Assembly: GCA_964016885.1 (NCBI GenBank)
Contig: OZ024743.1
Coordinates: forward strand, 16,064,972 to 16,128,971
Source of the DNA: Eledone cirrhosa
Lineage: Eukaryota > Mollusca > Cephalopoda > Octopoda > Eledonidae
Direction of reading: 5' to 3'
DNA length: 64,000 nt
Of this stretch, positions 11,236 to 19,954 are shown one piece after another (the stretch's first letter is position 1; the number at the start of each line of letters is the position of its first letter). The notes under the pieces were generated by a model, which worked only from the letters and a program-made list of their open reading frames with translations, did no database searches and had not been told where the DNA came from. Both the position numbers and the translations under genes were made by a program.

Positions 11236-11280
11236 AGTCACTGAAGAGGTCACAGAGTGTGTGACGAAAGGACTATGACT
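11236..11280 (+). ncRNA. Compact hammerhead ribozyme (PLE family 2, copy C)
   Basis: AGTCA (11236-11240), CTGAAGA (11241-11247), stem II GTCACA/TGTGAC, GAA (11266-11268), AGGACT, A11275, TGACT (11276-11280). Mirror image of the copy A ribozyme. Confidence 0.7.
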
Positions 11281-11438
11281 ATATATAAACAACTATCTGG
11301 TTGTGGAACCAACGAACCAACCAGAAATTTATAAGTTTGTAGATTTGTAAATTTATAAATTTATAAATATATAATAAATTGAAGTGAAAGCAACTGGTGC
11401 GTGTGTTTCTTATTGGCAACATGACCCTCCCAAAGTAT

Positions 11439-11445
<7 letters not shown>

Positions 11446-11492
<47 letters not shown>

Positions 11493-11503
11493 ATATATAT
11501 ATA
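11446..11503. repeat. (TA)n microsatellite
   Basis: TA run directly abutting the PLE terminus. Confidence 0.95.
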
Positions 11504-11624
11504 TTCATATCACATGTCCATATATTATCATAATCTTCATCATCATCATTTAATCTATGTATAGTATATATTCTGGGTTTTAGAATAGGTACTCTGTATC
11601 CCTACATATAATATCATATGACTA

Positions 11625-11738
11625 AATGGGTTAGCATCAAGAAGGGTATCCAGCTATAAAACCTTGTCTCCATCCATCTCTTCCAAACACATACCGTCAT
11701 GGAACAGTGGACATAAATGTGATGATGATGATGATATG
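11625..11738 (+). mobile_element. SINE/LINE tail relic
   Basis: AAGAAGGGTATCCAGCTATA and ...GTGGACATAAATGTGATGATGATGATG match the common tail (GAAGGGCATCCAGCTGTAGA ... GGACGTAAAATGATGATG). Strongly diverged. Confidence 0.55.
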
Positions 11739-11739
11739 T

Positions 11740-12400
11740 ATTGTCATTCGATATTATCTCTGAATCGTTGAAGGTAATGTGACCAAAGGTCAATAAAAGA
11801 TGCAATGACAAAAGAAGTATTGTGATGAATAGGTGAAGGTGGATGAGCATGATGCAAAAACAGAATGATTGCACTAAGAATGCTATAGTGAGAGAGTGAT
11901 GAAACAATACAGGTAGGAGTAATCTATAAAAGTTGCAATAATTGCAGTGGGTAGAAGAAGGATGAGAAATGTTACTAGGGGAGGGATGATGTTAAGAAAA
12001 TAAGAATGGGGTAGAGAAAACACTAGAGGTTCTAGTGGTAACTATATATTTCTGGCTGAGAGATAGAGGTAATATGTGGGAAGATAACTTGATGGCTGAT
12101 AGCATAAAAAAGTAGATGGCTGGAAGAATTGTGTATGAACAGATATGAGGGAATCCCTCATAATACAAATCCTGATGACGAGGGTTGGTGAGTAGTTGTG
12201 TGCATAACAGAGAAGAAATAGTCAAACTGATCCATTATCAGGATCTATTTACATAGTCAATATGGTATAGAAAATATAAAAGTGAATAAGGGAGAATGAT
12301 AAGGAAATGAGAAGCAATATTTGATGGGAAATAAAAACCAATCACAAATTATATCTATGTATATATATAATATAATCAATCACAGATTATATATACACAT
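11740..12400. other. No gene seen
   Basis: AT-rich sequence with no recognisable domain; short TA runs near 12360-12410. Confidence 0.5.
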
Positions 12401-12404
12401 ATAT

Positions 12405-12965
12405 ATCATAATCATCATCACCGTTTAATGACTGTTTTTAATATTTGCATGGTTTGAACAGGTTGTGGCTTGCTGAGGCCAGACAACTCAGATGACCATA
12501 TTGAACTCATACAGTCTGCATTTGTTTGGTTTCTGTGGCTGAATAACCATTCTTACACCAACAACATTCTAATGTATATTAGGAGGATGGTTTCTAAGCC
12601 TGGATACGCATCCTAACACCAACCACTTTACAGGGAGCATTGTTTCTATGCCCGTTCCAATACCTACTTCTTTACAACATCTACTGGGAGAATGTTATCA
12701 TGACACTGTGACTTCAAAATTTTAGAGGGGACTGAATGCTATTTGTCGTGGCATCAACTGTAGCACCTTACAGGGACTATTGAATGTTATTTGGCATGGC
12801 ACTAACACTACCTCCTTGCAGAGTAGGTTGGATGCTTTTCCTCATGTTACCAGCACAAATAATTTACAGGATAAGCTGGATGCATTTTATCGTGGCACCA
12901 GTAGGGTTCTCAGAGACTTTGGTCTGGCTGAGGAAGCATTTGTAGGTATTAAGAGAGTATAAATA
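12405..12965 (-). mobile_element. Old LINE 3' UTR relic with internal ~55-60-bp repeats
   Basis: Begins with CATCATCACCGTTTAATG and continues with several diverged copies of a unit like TTACAGGGACT..GAATGYTATTTGYCRTGGCA. The same unit (TTACAGTGTGGGTTGGGTGC) forms the 3' UTR of the LINE at 14.4 kb. Read on the minus strand as an ancient, expanded copy. Confidence 0.55.
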
Positions 12966-13324
12966 GGAATGGTACATTCTAAATTGAAGTTACTGGTGTT
13001 TGAGGAAGTACAGGCATCTCAAGAAGAGTGATTAAGTGCTGGGTTGTGGGCATTGTCAATTATGTCTGACACATTTGGGATGTGTTTGGCTTTCTTTGTT
13101 TGAATGTTGAGAAGTACAGTCTATATCACAGTTGCATGCAGTTATAAAATGTATATGTTGGTTTGTATATCTATAGGTAGAAATAAACTATTCACTGATT
13201 GGGTTACCATACATGTAACAAAGTTGTATTTATGATTTACTATAGGTATCTTGGTTGAATGTTACTTGAGTTTCAGTTGAATTAGAAATTCTCACAGCAA
13301 AAGTCACATAGATGTCAATCAATA

Positions 13325-13394
<70 letters not shown>
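13325..13394. repeat. (TA)n microsatellite
   Basis: TA runs separated by TG, abutting the SINE tail. Confidence 0.95.
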
Positions 13395-13395
13395 C

Positions 13396-13738
13396 ATCTT
13401 CATCATCATTTCATTTTACGTCCGCTTTTCCCTGCTTGCAAGGGTGGGATGGGAACTGATTCTGGCTTGATTTCTACAGCTGTATGCCCTTCCTAACACC
13501 AATCTCATTTACAGTGAGTGCTGGGTGCTTTTTTGCCGTGGCACCTACACGACCACTATGCAGTGGAATGATATGGACCACAGTCCCTATTATCTCATTT
13601 CTACAGGTGAGTAAACTGGAGCAATGTAAAATAAAGTGTCTTGCTCAAGGAAACAACATATCACCCGGTCTGAGAATTGAACTCACAACCTTTCGATTGC
13701 AAGGCCAATGCTCTAACCACTAAGCCATGTGCCTCCAT
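13396..13738 (-). mobile_element. Full-length tRNA-headed SINE with LINE-like tail
   Basis: Minus strand: head GGCACATGGCTTAGTGGTTA (A-box-like), GTGAGTTCAATTCTCAGACC (B-box-like), GAGCAAGACACTTTATTTTA, then a 3' body (AGTGAGTGCTGGGTGC complement, CAAGCAGGGAAAAGCGGACG) ending in ATGATG repeats. The last ~60 bp match the 3' end of the zinc-finger LINE at 15.4-17.0 kb, implying mobilisation by that LINE. Confidence 0.85.
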
Positions 13739-13739
13739 G

Positions 13740-13869
13740 TGTATATATATATATATGTGCCTCTATATGTATATATATATAATATTGGGTATGAATCGAA
13801 GTTGTAGCTGCAATATAGCAAATACTAATCAAATCGTTTGAGGCAGTCACATACGCACACACACACACT

Positions 13870-13901
<32 letters not shown>

Positions 13902-14240
13902 GAGAGAGAGAGGGGGAGATATATACAGAGTTAGATAGATAGATGGGGGCTTACTAGTTAATGCTAATAGGACCATTGTTCATCTATGTACTCGATATTA
14001 AGAAAGTCGAGAGTAGATACTATAGTGTGTCTCTGCCCTATTACTCACCTCTAAGCGTTTTGACAAAAGAAGAACTCAGTCGTTGGACAGAAAATCATTA
14101 TGATATATATATATTTCTCCTTCCATCTTCTAATAAAGGGCCAGCATCCAAAACATAAAGACGCATTTCTTACTGTATGAAGCACTAAACTAATATTTTT
14201 CTTGATTGTGCTGTGTTTGGTGGGTTGTTTCCATTTATAT
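13740..14240. other. Simple repeats, no gene
   Basis: TA, CA and GA dinucleotide patches (13745-13785, 13855-13920) and unremarkable AT-rich sequence. Confidence 0.6.
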
Positions 14241-14249
14241 ATATATATA

Positions 14250-14418
14250 TATATATATTTCGTTTCTGAATTTGTTTAGCAAGATTCTTTATCTGAAATC
14301 GTGTGTTGAAACCGATATTGTTATACTTTGGGAGGGTCATGTTGCCAATAAGAAACACACGCAACTGGTGCATGTGTTTCTTATTGGCAACATGACCCTC
14401 CCAAAGTATAACAATATA
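14250..14418. mobile_element. PLE family 2 terminal block, folded back
   Basis: The terminal block (TTTGTTTAGCAAGATTCTTT ... TTTGGGAGGGTCATG) is immediately followed by its own inverted copy. Arms 14316-14363 and 14369-14416 pair with one mismatch around a 5-nt spacer. Confidence 0.85.
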
Positions 14419-14424
14419 TATATC

Positions 14425-15088
14425 ATCATCATCATCATCATCATCACCGTTTTACGTCCGTTCTTCCACGCTAGCATGGGTTAGACGGGTTGTCCTGTTG
14501 TGGGCAGTGTCTGGTCGGCTGACCATGCCTTGTTCATGCAGGAACTGATTTGGCTTGATTTCTACAGCTGGATGCCCTTCCTAACACCAACCTCATTTAC
14601 AGTGAGTGCTGGGTGCTTATTCGTGGCCCCTACACGTCCACTTTACAGTGTGGGTTGGGTGCTTTTTTGCCGTGGCAACTCCATGACCACCTTACAGTGG
14701 GGAGTGTGGTGGCATATTGTCTATATGCTTCAGCTTGTACCCATGGGAGGTCGGGTACTCTATATTACTGCATGACGCCAGACGTCACGGTCGTGTGTCA
14801 TTGCCTTTGAGAGGTGTAATTGGGTAAGGTCGGCTTTTATCACCTCATCCCAGGTCATCTTGGGTCTCCCCACTCCGCGGTTTCCATCGACTTCTAGTGC
14901 TCTGCACCTTTTTATGCAGCTGTCATCCTTCATACACATCACATGTCCATACCAATGCAACCGCCTCTCCTGCACACAGCATTTGATTCCTCTTATGCTC
15001 AGTCTCTCTCTCAATTCATTTATCCTTTGTCGTTCGCGTATATTACTATTACACATCCATGCAGGCTTCGTTTCTCTCTAATCTACAT
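14425..15088 (-). pseudogene. Zinc-finger LINE, 3' end (RT C-terminus plus UTR)
   Basis: Minus strand from 15088: INELRERLSIRGIKCC, RLHWYGHVMCMKDDSCIK, GRPKMTWDEVIKADLTQLHL, DRDVWRHAVI, stop at about 14760, then a long 3' UTR with several CACTGTAAAGTGGACGTG-type repeats and a tail CGGACGTAAAACGGTGATG. 5'-truncated. Same subfamily as the plus-strand copy at 20-21.9 kb. Confidence 0.85.
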
Positions 15089-15110
15089 ATATATGTATGT
15101 TTATATATAT

Positions 15111-15212
15111 AGGAAAAATTCAGGACCTAGCCAGCTGAGTTCTGCTTCAACAACTAAGTCCAAATGAGTCCGGATCTAGCTGTTGAAACGTCAGGTTCCT
15201 GAATTTTTCATA
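15111..15212. repeat. Foldback element
   Basis: Outer arms AAAAATTCAGGA (about 15115-15126) and TCCTGAATTTTT (about 15198-15209). Inner CTTCAACA pairs with TGTTGAA. Includes GTTGAAACGTCAGG, reminiscent of a hammerhead GAAA/stem III half, but no intact CUGANGA. Confidence 0.6.
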
Positions 15213-15283
15213 TTACCCACTTTACTACACAAAGTATCAAGTAGTCTAGTGAGTAATGGTCTAACTGGTTTTAGCACCTCCAT

Positions 15284-15289
<6 letters not shown>

Positions 15290-15375
<86 letters not shown>
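15290..15375. repeat. (TA)n microsatellite
   Basis: Pure TA tract just upstream of a 5'-truncated LINE. Confidence 0.97.
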
Positions 15376-15389
15376 CGAGAATAGTTGCT

Positions 15390-16995
15390 GAGATGCTGTA
15401 GGCTTCAGGGGAGACGTAGGCACTAAACTGGTTGCCCGCATCATCAATCAGGCAATATATGGTGGTGTCATACCCAAAGACTGGTGCAGCAGTATTCTCA
15501 TAAATTGCTACAAAGGTAAAGGGGATGCTCTGGAGAGGAACGATTATAGGGGTATAAAACTGATGGATCAGGTTATGAAAGTGGCAGAAAGGATATTAGC
15601 ACAACTAATTAGAGAAAGGGTCAAACTAGATGAGATGCAGTTTGGTTTTGTGCCTGGGAAAAGTACAACAGATGCCCTCTTCTTGGTGAGACAATTGCAA
15701 GAGAGGTTCTTAGAGAAAAATAATCCACTATACCTAGCCTTTGTTGACCTAGAGAAGGCCTGTGATAGGGTACCCTGATCTGTCGTCTGGTGGTCCCTAA
15801 GGAAACTTGGTGTTGAGGAATGGCTTGTGAGGACAGTGCAAACTTTGTACAGAGGTACTGTTAGTAAAGTCAGGGTAGGAACGGAGTTTAGTGAGGAATT
15901 CCAGATACAAGTAGGAGTACATCAAGGTTCAGTCCTCAGCCCGCTCTTGTTCATTATAGTCCTCTAAGCCATAACAGAGGAGTTTAAGACTGTCTGTCCA
16001 TGGGAATTCTCTATGCTGACGATCTGGTTCTTAGAGCAGAATCCGTAGAGGAGCTAGAGAAGAAATTCTGGCTATGGAAACAGCAGTTGGAAGCAAGAGG
16101 ACTGAGAGTGAACCTAGCTAAAACAAAGGTGTTGATGAGTAGAAAAGAGGACAAAACTCTGATTCTGTCAGGGAAATGGCCATGTTCGATATGCAGAAAA
16201 GGAACTGGCATAAATTTTATAAAATGCACACAATGCAGATCCTGGGTACACAAGAGATGTAGCGGGATAGCAGGTAAACTAACAGGCAGGGAGAAATATG
16301 TATGCAGTAGATGTACAGGGAAATTAGACAGTAGAAGTCGCATTGATAGACACATTTTTCAAATGCAGGCGGATGCTATAGAAGTGGTGGATAGCTTCCG
16401 GTACCTAGGAGGTCAGATTAGCATGGGAGGGGGGTGTTCCGAGGCCATAGTATCTAGAATAAGGACAGGTTGGAAGAAGTTTAGGGAGCTGCTTCCTCTG
16501 CTGAGGAAGAAGGGTTTCTTCCTGCGTACGAAAGGCCGGTTATATGATACCTGTGTGAGGATGCTGCATGGTAGTGAGACAAGAGCAGCAAAACTGCAGA
16601 GGATATGCGATGGCTGGAGAGAAATGAGGCAAGCATGCTCCGTTGGATGTGCAGTGTCAACGTGCGTGAACGACCCATCATGAATGTGTTGAGAGAGTAA
16701 CTGTGTCTGAGAGGGATAGAATGTAGTGTTCGGGAGAGGAGACAGAGGTGGTATGGACATGTGATGCGCATGGAGGATGACCGATGGGTGAAGAAGTGCC
16801 AGGAAATGCCAGTTGAAGGAAGACGTGGTAGAGGTAGACCATGAAAAACATGGGCGGATGTGGTGAGAAGAGACATCAGATCGCTGAAGCTCACGGGAGA
16901 GATGACAAAGAACCGTGACGAGTGGAGAGATGGTGTGCTGAATAAGACCCGTCCGACCCTTGCAAGCAGGGAAGAGCGGACGTAAAATGATGATG
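15390..16995 (+). pseudogene. Zinc-finger LINE (RT), 5'-truncated copy 1
   Basis: Non-LTR reverse transcriptase. Fingers/palm: IPKDWCSSILINCYKGKGDA, FGFVPGKSTTDALFLVRQLQ, motif A LAFVDLEKACDRVP, motif B GVHQGSVLSPLLF and motif C YADDL (about 16011). A PHD-like zinc finger follows at about 16180-16320 with spacing C-x2-C-x10-C-x2-C-x4-H-x2-C-x14-C-x2-C. After it come VDSFRYLGGQISMGGGC and the C-terminal RWYGHVMRMEDD and GRPxKTW motifs. Stops near 15776 and 15965 and frameshifts near 16000 and 16600 make it inactive. It ends CGGACGTAAAATGATGATG. RTE-like; clade uncertain. Confidence 0.88.
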
Positions 16996-17063
16996 ATGAT
17001 GATATATGTATATATATAAATATATATATATATATATGGATATATATATACATATATATATAT
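16994..17063. repeat. (ATG)n/(TA)n tract between two elements
   Basis: The LINE tail ATGATG runs straight into TA repeats, and the next element (minus) ends in the same tract. Confidence 0.85.
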
Positions 17064-17385
17064 CATCATCATCATCATCATCATTTTACGTCCGCCTTTT
17101 CCTGCTTGCAAGGGTGGGACGGCAACTGATTCCGGCTTGGTTTCTACAGCTGGATGCCCTTCCTAACGCCAACCTAATTTACAGTGAGTGCTGGGTGCTT
17201 TTTTGCCATGGCACCTCCATGACTACTTTGCATTGGAATGATATGGACCCCTGTCCCTATCATCTCATTTCTACAGCTGAGTAAACTGGAGCAAGGAAAC
17301 AACACATCACCCGGTCTGATAATTGAACTCACAACCTTTCGATTGCAAGGCCAATGCTTTAACCACTAAGCCATGTGCCTCCATC
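17064..17385 (-). mobile_element. Full-length tRNA-headed SINE
   Basis: Same family and orientation as 13396-13738. The head lies at 17385 and the tail abuts (TA)n at 17064. About 20 bp (the GTCTTGCTCA region) are deleted after CTGGAGCAAGG. Confidence 0.85.
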
Positions 17386-17541
17386 ATATATAAATATATA
17401 TACAAATATAATATATATACAAATATAATATATGTGTCTAATATTACGTGGGTTGAAGAATCACATTTGTTTGAAATATTTAACCATGAAACAGACATAA
17501 TGATAAAAATAATTATGCAGACCTCCTCAATAACGATTACA

Positions 17542-17623
17542 TCTCCCAGACAGATTATGGGTTAATCTGTTTCGCCTTGAGTGTGTTTGTAACAGATAAT
17601 CCACAGGTATCATCAGCGAGAGA
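17542..17623 (-). ncRNA. Hammerhead ribozyme candidate
   Basis: Minus strand: TCTCTCG (17617-17623), CTGATGA (17610-17616), a 36-nt stem II region ending AAGGC, GAA, then a 7-bp stem III CAGATTA/TAATCTG with loop ACCCA closed by A15.1-U16.1, cleavage nucleotide C17549, then TGGGAGA (17542-17548). Stem I is 7 bp with two wobbles. Stem II pairs only weakly (CCT/AGG, GTG/CAC) and its first two positions are mismatched, so it may be decayed. Confidence 0.5.
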
Positions 17624-17639
17624 ACCTGATTAAATGCAA

Positions 17640-17955
17640 CAAACACCTAATGCTAACAGTCACACAAAAAGTGCATACTTCACCTCGTGTGCCATAAGTC
17701 AAAAGTGGTGTGTCTTTTTCAACTCTTCTTCAACCCTCGTATTATTAGACACGTTGTTTATTACTGCATGTATTATTATAATGCTCAGTATTTATATTTT
17801 GAGCTTGTTAATTACAGGGTTTCAGTATGAGTTATTAACTCTACCTTTCATTTATATACAAATATATGTACATCTATACGTGGGGTTCAATCAGGGGTAG
17901 CCACAGCAGGTAAGATACTCAATACATAGGAGAGTATGAATATTTAATATAGAAA
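17640..17955. other. No feature seen
   Basis: AT-rich flank between two ribozyme-like hairpins; could be the body of a small element. Confidence 0.4.
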
Positions 17956-18045
17956 TCGTTTCTAGAGGACTAGAAATGTTTCATTCGAAGGAAATCATTA
18001 GGAAATCCCTGATGATTTCCTTTGAATGAAACAGTTTTAGTCCTG
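17955..18045. repeat. Foldback with two half-decayed hammerhead cores
   Basis: Inverted arms (GGACTAGAAATGTTTCATTC against GAATGAAACAGTTTTAGTCC). Plus strand has CTGATGA (about 18009), a 3-bp stem II, GAAA and a stem III ACAG/CTGT ending in U-A, but poor stem I. Minus strand has 4 bp of stem I, GAAA and U-A, but the core reads CTAATGA. Confidence 0.45.
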
Positions 18046-18397
18046 TAGAACCCAGATCTGTATTAGATATATATATATATATACATTTACACACACACAC
18101 ACATATATATATAAAGATGTATATATATAAAGATGTATATATATATATATGAAAGTGATGAATTTGTTTTGCAAGGTTTTTTATATGAAATCGTGTGCCG
18201 AAACAAATAGTGTTATACTTGGGGATGGTCATACTGTTGTAATCATATTGCCAGAAATAATAACAGAACACACTCACTGTTTGGTTGGTTTTCGCTTCTG
18301 CATCTTTTATATCTCCATAGTTAATTTATTTAGCAGTCAATGTTTATCATTGACTGACCAACGGTTAAAAATACAGATATAAATATATATATATAGT

Positions 18398-18443
18398 CTA
18401 ACAAAGTTCTTTCGGTGCACATGTGCAACATCATCAGTGGTAA
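18398..18443 (-). ncRNA. Hammerhead ribozyme (PLE family 3)
   Basis: Minus strand: TTACCA, CTGATGA (18431-18437), one unpaired T, stem II GTTGCA/TGCACC, GAA, AGAACT, U at 18404 as cleavage nucleotide, TGTTAG. Stem I keeps five of six pairs (one C-U mismatch). Same architecture as the family-2 ribozymes. Confidence 0.55.
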
Positions 18444-18505
18444 TATTATCATGTTTCCTCCTATTGTGTTGTATTGTAATGTTCATGCCATTTTAATTTT
18501 ATTTA

Positions 18506-18552
18506 TTTCATCATCATCATCTTCATTTAACGTCCATTTTCCATGCTATTTA
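18506..18552 (-). mobile_element. Short LINE/SINE tail inserted in the PLE
   Basis: CATCATCATCATCTTCATTT and AACGTCCATTTTCCATGC form the common tail; the block is absent from the matching stretch of the plus copy near 19240. Confidence 0.7.
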
Positions 18553-18769
18553 TTTTCGTCTCAGTCTCTGCGCATGCCTTTGTGTGTGTGTATAATGTTT
18601 AGTGTGTGTGTGTTCGCGCTTGGGTGTATGTGTTTTTGTTTTTGTATCCTATCTTTGTATACTAGTGTGTGTTTTTTTTTGTTATTGTACTTGTGTATAT
18701 ATATATAGTTATTTATTTATATTTCTCTTAAGTCAGTATTGTTTGCTTGGGTATGGTTGTTGTTGTTAT

Positions 18770-19215
18770 TCCATTCATTTTTTCTGTTTAATTTTGGTTT
18801 TCTAAGCTCTATTTCTCTCGGTTCTCTGATTTGCCTACTTGTTGCGGCATTTCTATGTTTAGATATTATTTTAATTTCTATGTTGTTTATGTTACCGTCA
18901 TATTTTTGTCTGGCGTGTTCGTATAGTACTGAACCATTTTTTGTCCTTTTAATTCCCGCCAGTGTTGGTCTAATCATTCTCCTATGCTACGAGCTGTCTC
19001 ACCTATGTATGTCATTGTCATGTTTCTGCAAGTAACCTCTGTACATCTTATGCTATAGACTACATTTCTAGTTTTACAGTTTATCTGGGGGTTCACTTTA
19101 TATATAACACATTTCTTATTAGCACAGTGGGTTTTCTTAAAGGGTTATGTTTTGATGGTCATGGATTTTATGGTAATTCCTGGCTTTTCTACCACTTTAA
19201 TCTTTAAGTGGGTCT
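18770..19215 (-). pseudogene. Degraded GIY-YIG coding end of PLE family 3
   Basis: Translation in pieces gives KVVEKPGITIKSM, NPQINCKTRNVVYSIRCTEV, MTYIGETARSIGE, then after a frameshift GSVLYEHARQKYDGNINNIE and KLNRKNEWNNN. Same order as family 2 (Cys cluster, VVY, YIG, C-terminal LNRKxEWN). Several stops and at least one frameshift. Confidence 0.7.
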
Positions 19216-19224
19216 TTCTTACCC

Positions 19225-19580
19225 ACAGAGATGGAGACAAAATAAATAAATAAATAAAATAAAAATGGCGTCAACATTACAATACAACTCAATAGAGAGG
19301 AAACATGATAATAGTACTGCTGATGATATTGCAGATGTGCAATGAAAGAAATTTGTTTGTCTATAAATATATATTTATATATGTATTGTATAAAGATTGA
19401 TTACCAAATAAATTAACTATGGAGATATAAAAGATGCAGAAGCGAAAACCAACCAAAGAGGGAGTGTCTTCAGTTATTATTTCTGGCAATATTATTACAA
19501 CAATATGACCCCCCCCCCCCCAAGTATAACAGTATCTGTTTCGACACACGATTTCATATCAAAAAGCTCACAAAACAAAT
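19225..19580 (+). mobile_element. PLE family 3, plus-strand 3' end copy
   Basis: Repeats in inverted orientation the UTR (ATGGCGTCAACATTACAATA), the ribozyme region and the terminal block of the minus copy. It lacks coding sequence. A 14-C run interrupts GACCC...AAGTATAAC near 19508. Confidence 0.75.
19315..19358 (+). ncRNA. Decayed hammerhead motif (PLE family 3, plus copy)
   Basis: CTGATGA (19320-19326), unpaired T, perfect 6-bp stem II ATTGCA/TGCAAT and GAA (19344-19346) are kept. Stem I has only two wobbles and one A-U pair, so it probably does not cleave. Confidence 0.4.
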
Positions 19581-19584
19581 ATAT

Positions 19585-19633
19585 TTATATATGTATATAT
19601 ATATGTATATATATATATGTATATATATATATG

Positions 19634-19725
<92 letters not shown>
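19585..19725. repeat. (TA)n microsatellite
   Basis: Long TA tract with periodic TATG interruptions, adjoining the PLE terminus. Confidence 0.97.
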
Positions 19726-19728
<3 letters not shown>

Positions 19729-19954
19729 AAATGTGTGAGATCCTTGGTACAGTTAGGTATATTTGAAAAAAAAAGGAAAAGAATGACTTCATCTACAGTG
19801 CCAAACAATTTCTTTGTTCTGACTCCACAATATTATAATATTATGAGTTGGTAGATCTTTTTTACAACCACTTTCTTAAACACCCTTATCTTGATGTCAA
19901 CCATAACCATTTTTTCTGTGTGTATATATATATGTATGTTTGTGTGTGTGTGCG

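Larger units (their letters stand above)
10211..11445 (+). mobile_element. PLE family 2, copy C
   Basis: Plus-strand copy head to head with A/B. Coding part 10211-10961, 3' UTR, ribozyme at 11236-11280 and the shared terminal block ending in CAAAGTATAACAATA before (TA)n. It mirrors copy A except for the SINE inserted in A. Confidence 0.85.
18145..19220 (-). mobile_element. PLE family 3, minus copy
   Basis: Minus-strand element with a degraded GIY-YIG coding part (about 18770-19215), 3' UTR, ribozyme (18398-18443) and terminal block (GAATTTGTTTTGCAAGG, GTTATACTTGGGGATGGTCA). The block is a diverged version of the family-2 terminus. Opposed by a plus-strand partial copy from 19225. Confidence 0.75.
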
